DNA of 64,000 nt from Minwuia thermotolerans (GTDB taxonomy: Bacteria > Pseudomonadota > Alphaproteobacteria > Minwuiales > Minwuiaceae): NCBI RefSeq assembly GCF_002924445.1, contig NZ_PIGG01000081.1, positions 119,466 to 183,465 on the forward strand, in the 5' to 3' direction. Below the pieces are notes generated by a model. It saw only the letters and a list, made by a program, of their open reading frames with translations, did no database searches and was not told where the DNA came from. This document shows positions 43,590 through 52,462 of the stretch, one piece after another. Made by a program: the position numbers and the translations under genes. The first letter of the stretch is position 1, and each line of letters starts with the position of its first letter.

Positions 43590-44017
43590 GGACGGGCTGC
43601 CGGTTTCCGCTTTCTCAGGCGCCAGGTCAGGGCGCTGGAGATCAGAAGGCGCAGCCGTTCCAGCGGCAGCGAATCCGCGTCGCGGAAGTGGATGGCGCGG
43701 TTCCCCTCGTAGTCGAAGCCTTCGGGAAAGAGATCGCGGAAATCCGGGATGATCGTGGTCTGGCAGTGGGCGTAGATCGCGAACCCGCCCTGTTTGTCCG
43801 GGGCGAGCCGGAGCGTGGAGCCCGACTTCGTCTCCGGCGTCAGATAGGCTGGCTGGCCCCATTTCAAGGTCTCTTCCACCGCGCCCACGCCCGGCGTCGC
43901 CGCTGCGGTCTCGAAGATCAGTCCGCGCAATGCCAGCAATCCTTCCCGCGCCGGCTCGGCATAGGAGTCGAAGACAGCCTGGACGGCCGCGTCCCGGAAT
44001 GGCGGCGCCACCTTCAT
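43580..44017 (-). CDS. DUF1801 domain protein
   Basis: This 145-residue protein is of the DUF1801 (YdhG-like) fold: 'VFDSYAEPAREGLLALRGLIFETAAATPGVGAVEETLKWGQPAYLT' covers the conserved N-terminal half, and 'LRLAPDKQGGFAIYAHCQTTIIPDFRDLFPEGF' the second. The function is unknown; relatives look like small alpha/beta ligand-binding domains. It follows the carboxylase gene by 11 bases on the same strand, and its 3' end overlaps the ABC ATPase gene tail to tail. Confidence 0.88.
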   Translation of the reverse strand: MKVAPPFRDAAVQAVFDSYAEPAREGLLALRGLIFETAAATPGVGAVEETLKWGQPAYLTPETKSGSTLRLAPDKQGGFAIYAHCQTTIIPDFRDLFPEGFDYEGNRAIHFRDADSLPLERLRLLISSALTWRLRKRKPAARPQR

Positions 44018-44028
44018 CGCGGTCCGCC

Positions 44029-45996
44029 TCAGTTTCCCGCCTCGATGCGGACCAGCAGCGCGTTGGTGGCGACCTGCTGACCTTCCGCGGCGGCGGTCTC
44101 CGAGACCTCACCGGCGACGGGCGCGGTGATCTCGTGCTCCATCTTCATGGCTTCCAGCACGGCGACGATCTGGCCGCGGGTCACCTTGTCGCCGGCCTTC
44201 ACCGCCAGGCGCAGGACGCGGCCGTTCATGGGCGCGACCACGGCGCCGTCGCCGCCCGCCGCCTCGGCGGCGCGGTCGAGATAGGTCGTCTCCTCCGCCG
44301 CGATGTCCGCCATTTCCGTCTGCAGCAGCAGGCTCTCTCCGTCGAAGCAGAATGCGGCGCGTTTCGTGCCCGCTTCCGTGCGCCAGGCGATTTCGGCATT
44401 GCCCACGCAAGTCCCGGCAACGGTCACTGTCCCGCCGCCCGTGGCGACGTCGTAATCGTCACCGCCATGCCAGATCACGGTGACTTCGTGCTCGTCCTCG
44501 CCGATGCGGATCACCATCGGGCTGCGCGGCGTCTGGCCGGAACTGCGCCAGCCGTGAAACGCCGCCGGGGCGTCCGTCCGCGTGCGCCGGAACAGCAGGA
44601 CAGCGGCCAGGGCGATGTCTTCAGCCCCGATCGTCGCCGGCTTCAGCCGGGATTTCGGAAAACGCTGCTCGATGAAAGCCGTGGTCGCCTCGCCGGCGGC
44701 GAAGACCTCGTCTTCCAGCGTCTCGATCAGGAAGCGCCGGTTGGTCTCGACGCCCAGCAGCTTCGTGTCGCGCAGCGCATTCGCCAGCCGCAGCCGGGCC
44801 GCGTCGCGGGTCGGCCCGTGAGCGATGACCTTGGCGATCATCGGATCGTAGAAGGGCGTGATCTCCTGGCCTTCCGAAAGGCCTGCATCGACGCGGATGC
44901 CGGCGCCTTCCGGTATGCGCCACAGATGCGCACGGCCGGTGCGCGGCAGGAAGTTCTTCGCCGGACTCTCGGCGTAGAGCCGGACCTCGATGGCGTGCCC
45001 GTCCAGGCGGATATCCGCCTGCCGGGCGGGCAGGTTCTCGCCCTCGGCGACGCGGATCTGCCATTCCACCAGGTCGTAGCCGGTCACCATCTCGGTCACC
45101 GGATGCTCCACCTGCAGGCGGGTGTTCATTTCCAGGAAGTAGAAGTCGCCGTTGCGGTCCAGCAGGAACTCGACCGTTCCCGCGCCCAGATAGCCGATGG
45201 ACTGCGCCGCCTGCACCGCGGCCTCTCCCATCGCGCTGCGGATTTCCGGCGTGACGGCCGGGGAGGGGGCCTCCTCGACCACCTTCTGGTGGCGGCGCTG
45301 GACCGAACAGTCGCGCTCGCCCAGATGGACGACATTGCCGGACCGGTCGGCGAAGACCTGGATCTCCACATGGCGCGGCTCGACCACGGCCTTTTCCAGG
45401 ATCAGCCGGTCGTCGCCGAAGGCGTTCTTCGCCTCCGATCGCGCCGCCTTCAGCGCCCGTTCCAGCTTTGCCGGATCGTCGACCAGGCGCATGCCGCGGC
45501 CGCCGCCGCCGGCGCTGGCCTTGACCATCAGCGGAAAGCCGATACGGCTCGCCTCGGCCAGCAGCTTCGCGTCCGACTGGTCCTCGTCCTGGTAGCCGGG
45601 CACCGTCGGCACCCCGGCCTCGATCATGCGCAGCTTGGACCGCGCCTTGTCGCCCATCAGGTCGATGGCCGCGATCGGCGGGCCGACGAAGGTAATCCCG
45701 GCGTCTTCGCAGGCCCGGGCGAACTTCGCGTTCTCCGACAGGAAGCCGTAGCCGGGATGGATGGCGTCGGCGCCCGTCTTCCTCGCGGCGTCCATGATGC
45801 GCTCGATCGAAAGATAGCTTTCGGCGACCGCGGCGGGGCCGATCTCGATTGCCGTGTGCGCCATGTGGACGTGCGGCGCGCCGGCGTCCGCGGCCGAATG
45901 CACGGCGACGGTGCGGATGCCCAGACGGCGCGCGGTACGGATGACGCGGCAGGCGATCTCGCCGCGGTTGGCGATCAACAGGGTGTGGATGGTCAT
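44029..45996 (-). CDS. Acyl-CoA carboxylase alpha subunit (biotin carboxylase + biotin carrier)
   Basis: This 655-residue MccA/PccA-type protein has a biotin carboxylase domain at 1-450 ('IANRGEIACRVIRTARRLGIRTVAVHS', the Gly-rich loop 'KASAGGGGRGMR', 'MNTRLQVEHPVTEM') and a biotin carrier at the end with the biotinylated K618 in 'EAMKMEHE'. It forms carboxybiotin for a separate carboxyltransferase. No beta subunit lies in the window. It starts 17 bases after the stop of an acyl-CoA dehydrogenase gene, an arrangement like leucine or terpene acid catabolism; the acyl group is not determined. Confidence 0.93.
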   Translation of the reverse strand: MTIHTLLIANRGEIACRVIRTARRLGIRTVAVHSAADAGAPHVHMAHTAIEIGPAAVAESYLSIERIMDAARKTGADAIHPGYGFLSENAKFARACEDAGITFVGPPIAAIDLMGDKARSKLRMIEAGVPTVPGYQDEDQSDAKLLAEASRIGFPLMVKASAGGGGRGMRLVDDPAKLERALKAARSEAKNAFGDDRLILEKAVVEPRHVEIQVFADRSGNVVHLGERDCSVQRRHQKVVEEAPSPAVTPEIRSAMGEAAVQAAQSIGYLGAGTVEFLLDRNGDFYFLEMNTRLQVEHPVTEMVTGYDLVEWQIRVAEGENLPARQADIRLDGHAIEVRLYAESPAKNFLPRTGRAHLWRIPEGAGIRVDAGLSEGQEITPFYDPMIAKVIAHGPTRDAARLRLANALRDTKLLGVETNRRFLIETLEDEVFAAGEATTAFIEQRFPKSRLKPATIGAEDIALAAVLLFRRTRTDAPAAFHGWRSSGQTPRSPMVIRIGEDEHEVTVIWHGGDDYDVATGGGTVTVAGTCVGNAEIAWRTEAGTKRAAFCFDGESLLLQTEMADIAAEETTYLDRAAEAAGGDGAVVAPMNGRVLRLAVKAGDKVTRGQIVAVLEAMKMEHEITAPVAGEVSETAAAEGQQVATNALLVRIEAGN

Positions 45997-46012
45997 GTTT
46001 CCCCCGTTCCGG

Positions 46013-47188
46013 TCAGCCGCCGGTCTTCTGGTTCCGGCCGGGCAGGGTGCCCATGTACTTGCAGATGATCGACAGCATCACCTCGTCGGCGCCGCCGCCG
46101 ATGGAGGCGAGGCGGCCGTCGCGGTAGCGGCGGCTGATCGGCGTTTCGTTCATGAAGCCCATACCGCCGAAATACTGCAGGCAGCCGTCATAGACCTCCC
46201 GCTTCAGCCGCCCGACCTTCAGCTTGGCCATGGAGGCGAGCTTGGTGACGTCGTTGCCTGCGGTGTACTCCTCGATGCAGCGGTACATCAGCGAACGCAG
46301 CATCTCGACCTCGGTCTGCATCTCGGCCAGGCGGAAGTGGATCACCTGGTTGTTGATCAGCGGCTTGCCGAAGATCTGGCGCTGGCTGGTGTACTCGATG
46401 GTCTCCTGGATCGACTTCTCCAGACCTGCCAGCCCGGAGGCCACGGCCCACATCCGCTCCTCCTGGAACTGCTCCATCTGGTAGGTGAAGCCCATGCCTT
46501 CCTCGCCGATGCGGTGCCGCTGTGGCACGCGGACCTCGTCGAAGAAGATCAGCCCGGTGTCCGAGGAGCGCATGCCCATCTTGTCGAGCTTCTTCGCCTT
46601 CTCGATGCCCTTTGAATCCATCGGCACCACGATCAGCGACTTGTTGCGGTGGACCTGGCCGTCCGGATCGGTGTTGACCAGCATGGTCATGTAGTCGGCC
46701 TGCCAGGAATTGGTGATCCACATCTTCTGGCCGCTGATGACGTAGTCGCCGCCGTCCTTGCGGGCGTAGCTCTTGAGCGAGGCCACGTCTGAGCCGGCGC
46801 CGGGCTCGGAGACGCCGATGCAGCTCACCATCTCGCCGGAGATCGCCGGCGCGAGGAACTCGGCGCGCAATTCGTCGGAGCCGTGCTTCGCCAGGGCGGG
46901 CGTCGCCATGTCCGTCTGCACGCCGATGGCCATGGGCACGCCGCCGCAGTCGATATGGCCCAGCGCCTCGGCGAAGGCGAGATTGTAGGAATAGTCGAGA
47001 CCGAGGCCGCCATAGGCCTCCGGCTTGTGGATGCCCAGAAAACCGAGCTTGCCGAACTTCGGGAAGACCTCGTGCGCCGGAAAGGCGCCGGCCGCCTCCC
47101 AGTCGTCGACATGGGGGTTGATCTCGTCCTCGATCAGCTTCTTCGCCGAGCGGATGATCTCGTGGTGTTCGTGCGTGTAGACGCCCAT
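46013..47188 (-). CDS. Acyl-CoA dehydrogenase
   Basis: This is a complete 391-residue acyl-CoA dehydrogenase with 'CIGVSEPGAGSDVASLKSYA' (FAD/substrate block), 'QYFGGMGFMNE' and the C-terminal 'GGGADEVMLSIICKYMG'. Both FAD-contact motifs are in one chain, so a normal homotetramer is expected, unlike the pair near 21 kb. The ATG at 47188 has GGAGGA 7 bases upstream; a longer frame to 47275 is open but unsupported. Pairing with the carboxylase alpha subunit suggests branched-chain or isoprenoid acyl-CoA breakdown (inference). Confidence 0.93.
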   Translation of the reverse strand: MGVYTHEHHEIIRSAKKLIEDEINPHVDDWEAAGAFPAHEVFPKFGKLGFLGIHKPEAYGGLGLDYSYNLAFAEALGHIDCGGVPMAIGVQTDMATPALAKHGSDELRAEFLAPAISGEMVSCIGVSEPGAGSDVASLKSYARKDGGDYVISGQKMWITNSWQADYMTMLVNTDPDGQVHRNKSLIVVPMDSKGIEKAKKLDKMGMRSSDTGLIFFDEVRVPQRHRIGEEGMGFTYQMEQFQEERMWAVASGLAGLEKSIQETIEYTSQRQIFGKPLINNQVIHFRLAEMQTEVEMLRSLMYRCIEEYTAGNDVTKLASMAKLKVGRLKREVYDGCLQYFGGMGFMNETPISRRYRDGRLASIGGGADEVMLSIICKYMGTLPGRNQKTGG

Positions 47189-47438
47189 GCCGCGTCCTCC
47201 CCAGACCGCGTGAATCCGTCCGCACATTAGGACGAAGGACCGGGCGGGGGAAGGCGCGAGCCGACCCGCGGGCAAAGGCAGTGATGTCGCAGGACATTGA
47301 ACGGCCGGCGGCGGCCGCTCACCTGAAATGATATCGCCCGAGCAAGGCGGAAACGGCGCGGAGACGCCGGAACAACAACCTCAGGCGCGCGCCGCTTCCG
47401 CTTCGGGCCGCGCGCCCGTAGCGTAGCAGGAGCAAGGC

Positions 47439-47921
47439 GTGGCGCAGGACATCCATGACGACTTCCAGGCCGAGCTGGTCGCGGCCCTTCCCTACCTGTA
47501 TCGCGTCGGCCGGCGTCTGGCTTCGTCCGGCGACCGGGCCGAGGATCTGGTGCAGGACGGGGTGGAGCAGGCGCTGCGCAAGCGCGGCCGCTTCCGCGGC
47601 GACGGCAGCGTGCGATCCTGGGTCGCCGCCATCATGGCCAATCTGCATCGTTCCCGGGTGCGCCGGGACGGCCGGCGCGGGGTCCACGAGAATGTGGACG
47701 ACTGCCGCGATCTGATCGTCGTGAGACCATCGCAGCCGGCCTATTCGGCGGTCGGGCGGCTCTGGCTGCGTGTGCGGACATTGCCCTGCCGGGAGCGCCG
47801 GGCGATCTATTTCGCCGGCTTCTGCGGCATGAGCCATGCCGAGCTGGCGCGGCGGGAGCGGGTGGCGCCGGGGACCATCAAGTCCCGCCTGTCGCGGGCC
47901 CGCGCCCGCCTGGCCGAATAG
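47439..47921 (+). CDS. ECF-type RNA polymerase sigma factor
   Basis: This sigma-70 family group 4 factor has 160 residues. Region 2 (about 8-72) includes 'DRAEDLVQDGVEQALRKRGRF', and region 4 (about 108-158) has a helix-turn-helix 'MSHAELARRERVAPGTIKSRLSRAR'. It starts at GTG 47439. No anti-sigma gene with a membrane or ChrR-type domain is adjacent, so its control is unknown. CsbD and a PRC-barrel gene follow on the other strand, and their leaders hold GGAAC-N17 elements of the kind read by ECF general-stress factors. Whether this factor reads them is a guess. Confidence 0.92.
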   Translation: MAQDIHDDFQAELVAALPYLYRVGRRLASSGDRAEDLVQDGVEQALRKRGRFRGDGSVRSWVAAIMANLHRSRVRRDGRRGVHENVDDCRDLIVVRPSQPAYSAVGRLWLRVRTLPCRERRAIYFAGFCGMSHAELARRERVAPGTIKSRLSRARARLAE

Positions 47922-47932
47922 CCCGGAGGCCT

Positions 47933-48124
47933 TCAGGCCCGCCAGTTGTCGACCCGGCGCTCAGCCTCTTCCTTCTCGATCCCGTACCGCTCCTGGACGA
48001 TCCCCACCATCTTGTCGCGGTCGCCTGCGATCTTCTCGATATCGTCGTCGGTGAGTTCGCCGAACTGCCGGCGCGCCTCGCCCTTGAGCTGGTTCCAGTT
48101 ACCCTTGAGCTGTTCCGAATTCAT
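47933..48124 (-). CDS. CsbD family stress-related protein
   Basis: This 63-residue CsbD-like protein ('MNSEQLKGNWNQLKGEARRQFG', then 'LTDDDIEKIAGDRDKMVG') has a complete CsbD domain over its whole length. Members are induced by general stress; their biochemical role is not known. The ATG at 48124 has GAGGAGT 9 bases upstream. A GGAAC-N17-GTT element lies 65-89 bases before the start. Its 3' end is 12 bases from the sigma-factor 3' end. Confidence 0.93.
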   Translation of the reverse strand: MNSEQLKGNWNQLKGEARRQFGELTDDDIEKIAGDRDKMVGIVQERYGIEKEEAERRVDNWRA

Positions 48125-48188
48125 CACGCTACTCCTCTTCGTTCCGGCATCACCGAGGGCGACCCCGCATCGGACAGCCGCGGGGCGC

Positions 48189-48213
48189 AACCCCGCGGCC
48201 TTCGCCTGGTTCC
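48189..48213 (-). promoter_or_regulatory. Candidate ECF/EcfG-type promoter before csbD-like gene
   Basis: On the minus strand GGAAC (48213-48209) is followed by 17 bases and GTT (48191-48189). This matches the alphaproteobacterial general-stress consensus GGAAC-N16-17-cGTT except that G precedes GTT. It lies 65 bases upstream of the CsbD-like ATG, a stress gene, which makes chance less likely. No other -35/-10 pair is evident. Confidence 0.35.
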
Positions 48214-48223
48214 CTGTCGCTGT

Positions 48224-48997
48224 TCAGCCGGTGTTCTCGTCCCACCAGTTCTCAATGTCCTGCGACCAGGCGTCGAGACCGGTGGTCCGTGCCGCCTCCT
48301 CGTCATATTCGGGCGCCGCCTCGAAGCGTTCCTCGGCGATGTCCAGCACCAGCGTGTCCTCGCCCTGGATCTTCTTCAGCTGCTCCATCGAGACCGGGGT
48401 GAGGTTGTCGCCGATGCCGAACAGGCCGCCATGGCTGATCAGCACGTAGGAAGGATTGCCCTCGCTGTTCAGGATGACGTCCTCGACGGCGCCGAGATCC
48501 TCGTCCTGCATGTTGACCACATCAGCGCCCATCAGCATTTCCGCACGCACCGCACCCTTCATTCCGGTCAGGCTCTCGGCCTCGTCCAGGCGCTCCATGC
48601 GGCGTTCCTGCAGTTCGGCGGTGTCCGCGCCGTTCTTCCGCGCATTGGTGCGGACTTCCTCGATCTTCTGCAGCATCCAGCGGCAGCCGTCCTCGTCGCC
48701 GTTGTAGGCCAGGGTGTAGGCCGCTTCGCGCAGGGTGCGGACATCGGCGCGCAGTTCCGGATCGTAGCGGACGTTGCTGTCGCGGTAGTTCGCCTGCATG
48801 TCGTGGATGCTGGCGACGCATTCGGAATTCGCGGCCCGGTCGCCCCGCGCCTCCGTCCGTTCCTGGCCCTGCGCCGGGGCGTTCTTGTTCGCTGCATCGT
48901 TCTGCGACTGGGCCTGGGCGGTGCCCAGCGCCGCGACGCTGGTCAGGGCCACTGCCGCCACGCCGGCGGCCGCCAGCTTCTTCATCGTCGGAATCAT
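48224..48997 (-). CDS. Secreted PRC-barrel domain protein
   Basis: This 257-residue periplasmic protein has a signal peptide (about 1-30, ending AQA) and a PRC-barrel near the C-terminal half (about 152-228: 'RAEMLMGADVVNMQDEDLGAVEDVILNSEG' and 'YVLISHGGLFGIGDNLTPV'). An acidic tail ends the chain. PRC barrels bind proteins or RNA; secreted ones are common in alphaproteobacterial stress groups. I use ATG 48997 (GGAG 9 bases upstream); ATG 48985 is a near alternative. A GGAAC element lies at 49084-49080 in the leader. Confidence 0.88.
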   Translation of the reverse strand: MIPTMKKLAAAGVAAVALTSVAALGTAQAQSQNDAANKNAPAQGQERTEARGDRAANSECVASIHDMQANYRDSNVRYDPELRADVRTLREAAYTLAYNGDEDGCRWMLQKIEEVRTNARKNGADTAELQERRMERLDEAESLTGMKGAVRAEMLMGADVVNMQDEDLGAVEDVILNSEGNPSYVLISHGGLFGIGDNLTPVSMEQLKKIQGEDTLVLDIAEERFEAAPEYDEEAARTTGLDAWSQDIENWWDENTG

Positions 48998-49057
48998 GTC
49001 GAAATACTCCACACTGACTTTCTTGTTGGAACGGCGTTTCGCCGCCATCCGTGAATG

Positions 49058-49084
49058 AGACGCCGCAGACCCCTCCGGGGTTCC
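49058..49084 (-). promoter_or_regulatory. Candidate ECF/EcfG-type promoter before PRC-barrel gene
   Basis: On the minus strand GGAAC (49084-49080) is followed, after 17 bases, by CGTC. This is one mismatch from the general-stress consensus GGAAC-N16-17-CGTT. It lies about 61-87 bases before the PRC-barrel gene start, at a spacing like that before the CsbD-like gene. The evidence is sequence similarity only. Confidence 0.25.
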
Positions 49085-49160
49085 CGAAAAAACTTCACCC
49101 CTACTGGATCGGTTGCAGGATTCGACGCCCGCGCAATTGTCGCGCGTCAGGTCGGAGGCT

Positions 49161-49904
49161 ATGAAGGAACAGGGGTTGAAGCGGGCAGGAGGGCGTGCCG
49201 TGTGCATTCGATTTTTCATGATTTTCATTGCCGCCGCGGGATTCGGCTTGGCCGGGTGCCAGACGGGAGCCGGGACGAGCGGGAGTCTCTACGGCTCGGG
49301 ATCCCTGGTGATATCTTCCCAAGCCGAGGCATGGATCCAGGAGAACCGGTACGGTCGCAACGGAATCCGGAACAATTTCTACGTTGCCATCGATGAGCGT
49401 TCGAGGGGTGTAGGAGGGGTCTATTGCAGTACCTCCGAGATCGGCGCCTGCATCAATGCGGGCGATTTCTATGCCCTGGAGGCGGTCAAGAACTGCAACC
49501 AGGACGGACGCTACAATTGCGCCGTCTATTCGATCGCGGACCGGATCATCTGGGATGGTCCGGTATATCTGCGGCATTCGTCCAGCACCCAGAACCTGCC
49601 CTACAACGGCGTCTGGCCTGTGACCCTGGAATGGGAGGCGGACCCGGACGGGCGCGCGCGCCTCGTCGGCGTCGAGGGCGAGCTTTCGATCGCCGGCATC
49701 GGCTCGACGACTTGTCCGGTTGCCCTGGATCCGACCGGCAGCCGGGACGGCAGATTCACTCTGCGCTGCCCTGGCGGGCTGACAGTGCGCGGCGACTACG
49801 GACGAACCGGCGGCGATATCTGGGAATGGGAGGGGCGTGACTCCGAAGGCCGGTCGATCGGCTTCCGCATCGATCTGGTGAAGGGACGCGGCCCGGAAGG
49901 CTGA
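49161..49904 (+). CDS. Putative lipoprotein of unknown function
   Basis: A signal with hydrophobic core 'FFMIFIAAAGFGLAG' ends in C33, so LAGC is a lipobox and the product is a lipoprotein (247 residues from ATG 49161). The mature part contains at least five further Cys, for example in 'VYCSTSEIGACINAGDFYALEAVKNCNQDG', and is mostly beta-rich with Trp/Gly/Asp in the last third. I do not recognise a family. A GTG at 49200 has a better ribosome site (AGGAGG, 7 bases) and gives a shorter signal, so it is the main alternative start. Confidence 0.75.
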   Translation: MKEQGLKRAGGRAVCIRFFMIFIAAAGFGLAGCQTGAGTSGSLYGSGSLVISSQAEAWIQENRYGRNGIRNNFYVAIDERSRGVGGVYCSTSEIGACINAGDFYALEAVKNCNQDGRYNCAVYSIADRIIWDGPVYLRHSSSTQNLPYNGVWPVTLEWEADPDGRARLVGVEGELSIAGIGSTTCPVALDPTGSRDGRFTLRCPGGLTVRGDYGRTGGDIWEWEGRDSEGRSIGFRIDLVKGRGPEG

Positions 49905-52337
49905 TCACGCCCTGAGGCGTTCGTTCTCGGGGTCCCAGGGGCTCTCGCCCACCACCGTGACGCGGTGCATGCGGTCGAGGATCTTCATTTCCAGTTCCGC
50001 GCCTTCCACCGCCAGATCGGGCGAGATCATGGCGAGCGCCAGCGACTTGCCCGTGCGCGGCCCGAAATTGCCCGAGGTGGCGCGGCCGGCCAGCCGGCCG
50101 TCCCGGTAGATGGGGTTGTTGCCCAGCGCGTCGGCGCCGTCGACGTCGTGCACTTCCAGCGTGACGAAGGCGTTGGCGAAGCCCCGCTGCTGCCACGCCA
50201 CCAGGGCGTCGCGGCCCAGGAAGTCACCCTTGTTCGGATGCACGAAGCGTTCCAGCCCGCTCTCGTAGGCGGCATACTCGATCGACATTTCCGTCCCCAC
50301 CATGCGGTAGGACTTCTCGATGCGGAGCATGTCCATGGCGCGGATGCCGAAGGGCTTCAGCCCGAGGTCCTGCCCGGCGGCCCAGAGCGCGTCGAAGATA
50401 TGGTTCTGGTATTCGATCGGGTGGTGCAGTTCCCAGCCCAGCTCGCCGACGAAATTCACGCGAGCGGCGAAGGCCGGCGCCAGGCCGACGTCGATCCACT
50501 GCGCCGTCAGCCAGGGAAAGGCCGCGTTGGAGAAATCGGCGTCGGAAACCCGTTGCAACAGGTCGCGGGCCTTCGGACCGGCGACAACCAGCACGCCCAT
50601 GGCATTGGTCAGGTCCTGGAACTGCACCGAGCCGTCAGCCGGCATGTGCTTGCGCAGCCAGTCATGGTCGAGACGCTGATAGGCGCCGGCCGAGACCAGG
50701 TAGAAGCTGTCCTTCGCCTCCCGGATGACGGTGAATTCGGAATGCACGCCGCCCCGCGCCGTCAGGCTGTGGCAGAGGCCGATGCGTCCTTTCGAGGGGA
50801 TGCGGTTGGCCAGCATCCAGCGCAGGAAGTCCAGCGCGCCGGGGCCGGAGACGCGGCACTTGGCGAAGGCCGACATGTCGAGAAGGCCGACATTGTCCGC
50901 GACGTTCAGCGCCTCGTTCCTGGCGTGCTCGAACCAGGCGGAGCGGCGGAACGACCAGTCGTCCTTCGGCTCCACGCCTTCGGGCGCGAACCAGTTGGCG
51001 CGCTCCCAGCCGAACTTCTGGCCGAACACGGCGCCCAGGTTCTTCAGCCGATCGTAGCAGGGCGCGGTCCGCAGCGGCCGTCCCGCTTCGCGCTCCTCGT
51101 CCGGGTAGTGGATGGTGAAGACGTTCGCGTAGGCCTCCTCGTTCTTCTTCACCAGGTAGGAACGGGTGGCGTAGTCGCCGAAGCGCCGGGGATCGACGCC
51201 CAGCATGTCGATCGTCGGCTCGCCTTCGACGATCCACTCGGCGAGCTGCCAGCCCGCCCCGCCGGCGGCGGTGATGCCGAAGCTGTGGCCCTCGTTGAAC
51301 CAGAGATTGGGCAGGTCCCAGGCAGGGCCGATGATCGGGCTGCCGTCGGGCGTGTAGCAGATGGCGCCGTTGTAGACCTGCTTGACGCCGACCTCGCCGA
51401 AGGCCGGCACGCGGTGGATGGCGCTTTCGATATGCGGCACCAGACGGTCCAGATCCTCCTGGAACAGTTCGAATTCGGCGTCGTCGGCGGGACCGTTCAC
51501 ATAGCAGGCCGGCGCGCCGACCTCATAAGGACCCAGCAACAGGCCGCCGCGCTCCTCGCGCATGTACCAGGAGGCGTCCGAATCGCGCAGTACGCCCATT
51601 TCCGGCAGGCCCTGCTCCCGGCGCTTCAGGATGTCGGGGTGGGCGTCGGTGACGATGTACTGGTGCTCGACCGGAATCACGGGGATTCTCAGGCCCAGCA
51701 TGCGCGCGGTCTGCTGCACGAAATTGCCGGTCGCGGTGATCAGGTGCTCGCAGGCGATCTCGCCCTTGTCGGTCGTCACCTTCCATTCGCCGGCGGCGGT
51801 GCGCTCGATGGCGGTGACGCGGGTCTGGCGGTGGATCGTGGCGCCGAGCCGGCGCGCGCCGGTCGCCAGCGCCTGTGTCAGGTCGGCGGGCTGGACATAG
51901 CCGTCATCGGGGTGGCGGATGGCGCCGACGAGGTCGTCGGTGTGGCACAGGGGCCAGATCTGCTTCACGTCTTCCGGCGTCATCTGTTCGACATGCACGC
52001 CGATGGTCTCGGCGACGCCGGCATACTGCATGTACTCGTCCCAGCGCTCGCGGGTCTGGGCCAGCCGTACATTGCCGACGCGCCGCAGGCCGACGTCCTG
52101 GCCGGTCTCGGCCTCCAGCTCGCCGTAGAGCTTGACCGAATACTTGTGAATCTGGCCGACCGAGTAGGACATGTTGAACAGCGGCAGCAGCCCGGCGGCG
52201 TGCCAGGTCGAGCCGGAGGTCAGCTCGTTGCGCTCCAGCAGCACCACGTCCGACCAGCCCTTCTTCGCCAGGTGATAGAGGGTGGAGACGCCGACGACGC
52301 CCCCGCCGATGACCACGGCCCGCGCATGAGATTTCAT
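49905..52337 (-). CDS. Dimethylglycine/sarcosine dehydrogenase-like FAD + GcvT fusion protein
   Basis: This 810-residue flavoprotein demethylates N-methylated amines or glycines and hands the one-carbon unit to tetrahydrofolate. It has an N-terminal FAD/DAO domain (1-370, 'VVIGGGVVGVSTLYHLAKKGW', with H46 in TWHAAG at the usual covalent FAD site), a FAO_M linker (about 375-430), and a GcvT-type folate domain and C-terminal barrel (about 435-805, including 'GELGWELHHPIEYQNHIFDALWAAG'). The ATG at 52337 has GGGGGAGC upstream. It shares its 1-kb neighbourhood with no betaine or choline gene, so the exact methyl donor is open. Confidence 0.93.
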   Translation of the reverse strand: MKSHARAVVIGGGVVGVSTLYHLAKKGWSDVVLLERNELTSGSTWHAAGLLPLFNMSYSVGQIHKYSVKLYGELEAETGQDVGLRRVGNVRLAQTRERWDEYMQYAGVAETIGVHVEQMTPEDVKQIWPLCHTDDLVGAIRHPDDGYVQPADLTQALATGARRLGATIHRQTRVTAIERTAAGEWKVTTDKGEIACEHLITATGNFVQQTARMLGLRIPVIPVEHQYIVTDAHPDILKRREQGLPEMGVLRDSDASWYMREERGGLLLGPYEVGAPACYVNGPADDAEFELFQEDLDRLVPHIESAIHRVPAFGEVGVKQVYNGAICYTPDGSPIIGPAWDLPNLWFNEGHSFGITAAGGAGWQLAEWIVEGEPTIDMLGVDPRRFGDYATRSYLVKKNEEAYANVFTIHYPDEEREAGRPLRTAPCYDRLKNLGAVFGQKFGWERANWFAPEGVEPKDDWSFRRSAWFEHARNEALNVADNVGLLDMSAFAKCRVSGPGALDFLRWMLANRIPSKGRIGLCHSLTARGGVHSEFTVIREAKDSFYLVSAGAYQRLDHDWLRKHMPADGSVQFQDLTNAMGVLVVAGPKARDLLQRVSDADFSNAAFPWLTAQWIDVGLAPAFAARVNFVGELGWELHHPIEYQNHIFDALWAAGQDLGLKPFGIRAMDMLRIEKSYRMVGTEMSIEYAAYESGLERFVHPNKGDFLGRDALVAWQQRGFANAFVTLEVHDVDGADALGNNPIYRDGRLAGRATSGNFGPRTGKSLALAMISPDLAVEGAELEMKILDRMHRVTVVGESPWDPENERLRA

Positions 52338-52462
52338 CGCCGCTCCCCCGCTTGCGCCCGGCGCTTTCATTCGGCCGGATTGCAGTCAAATGCCCTGCCG
52401 GCGATCCGGAGGCTGCGCTGGGCGCGACGGCGCGGTGCCGCTCAGGGGATATTCCGCTCCGG

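Noticed and set aside
47340..47438. GGAAC sequence upstream of the ECF sigma gene as an autoregulatory promoter
   Set aside because: No GTT or CGTT occurs at 15-18 bases downstream of it, so it does not fit the consensus.
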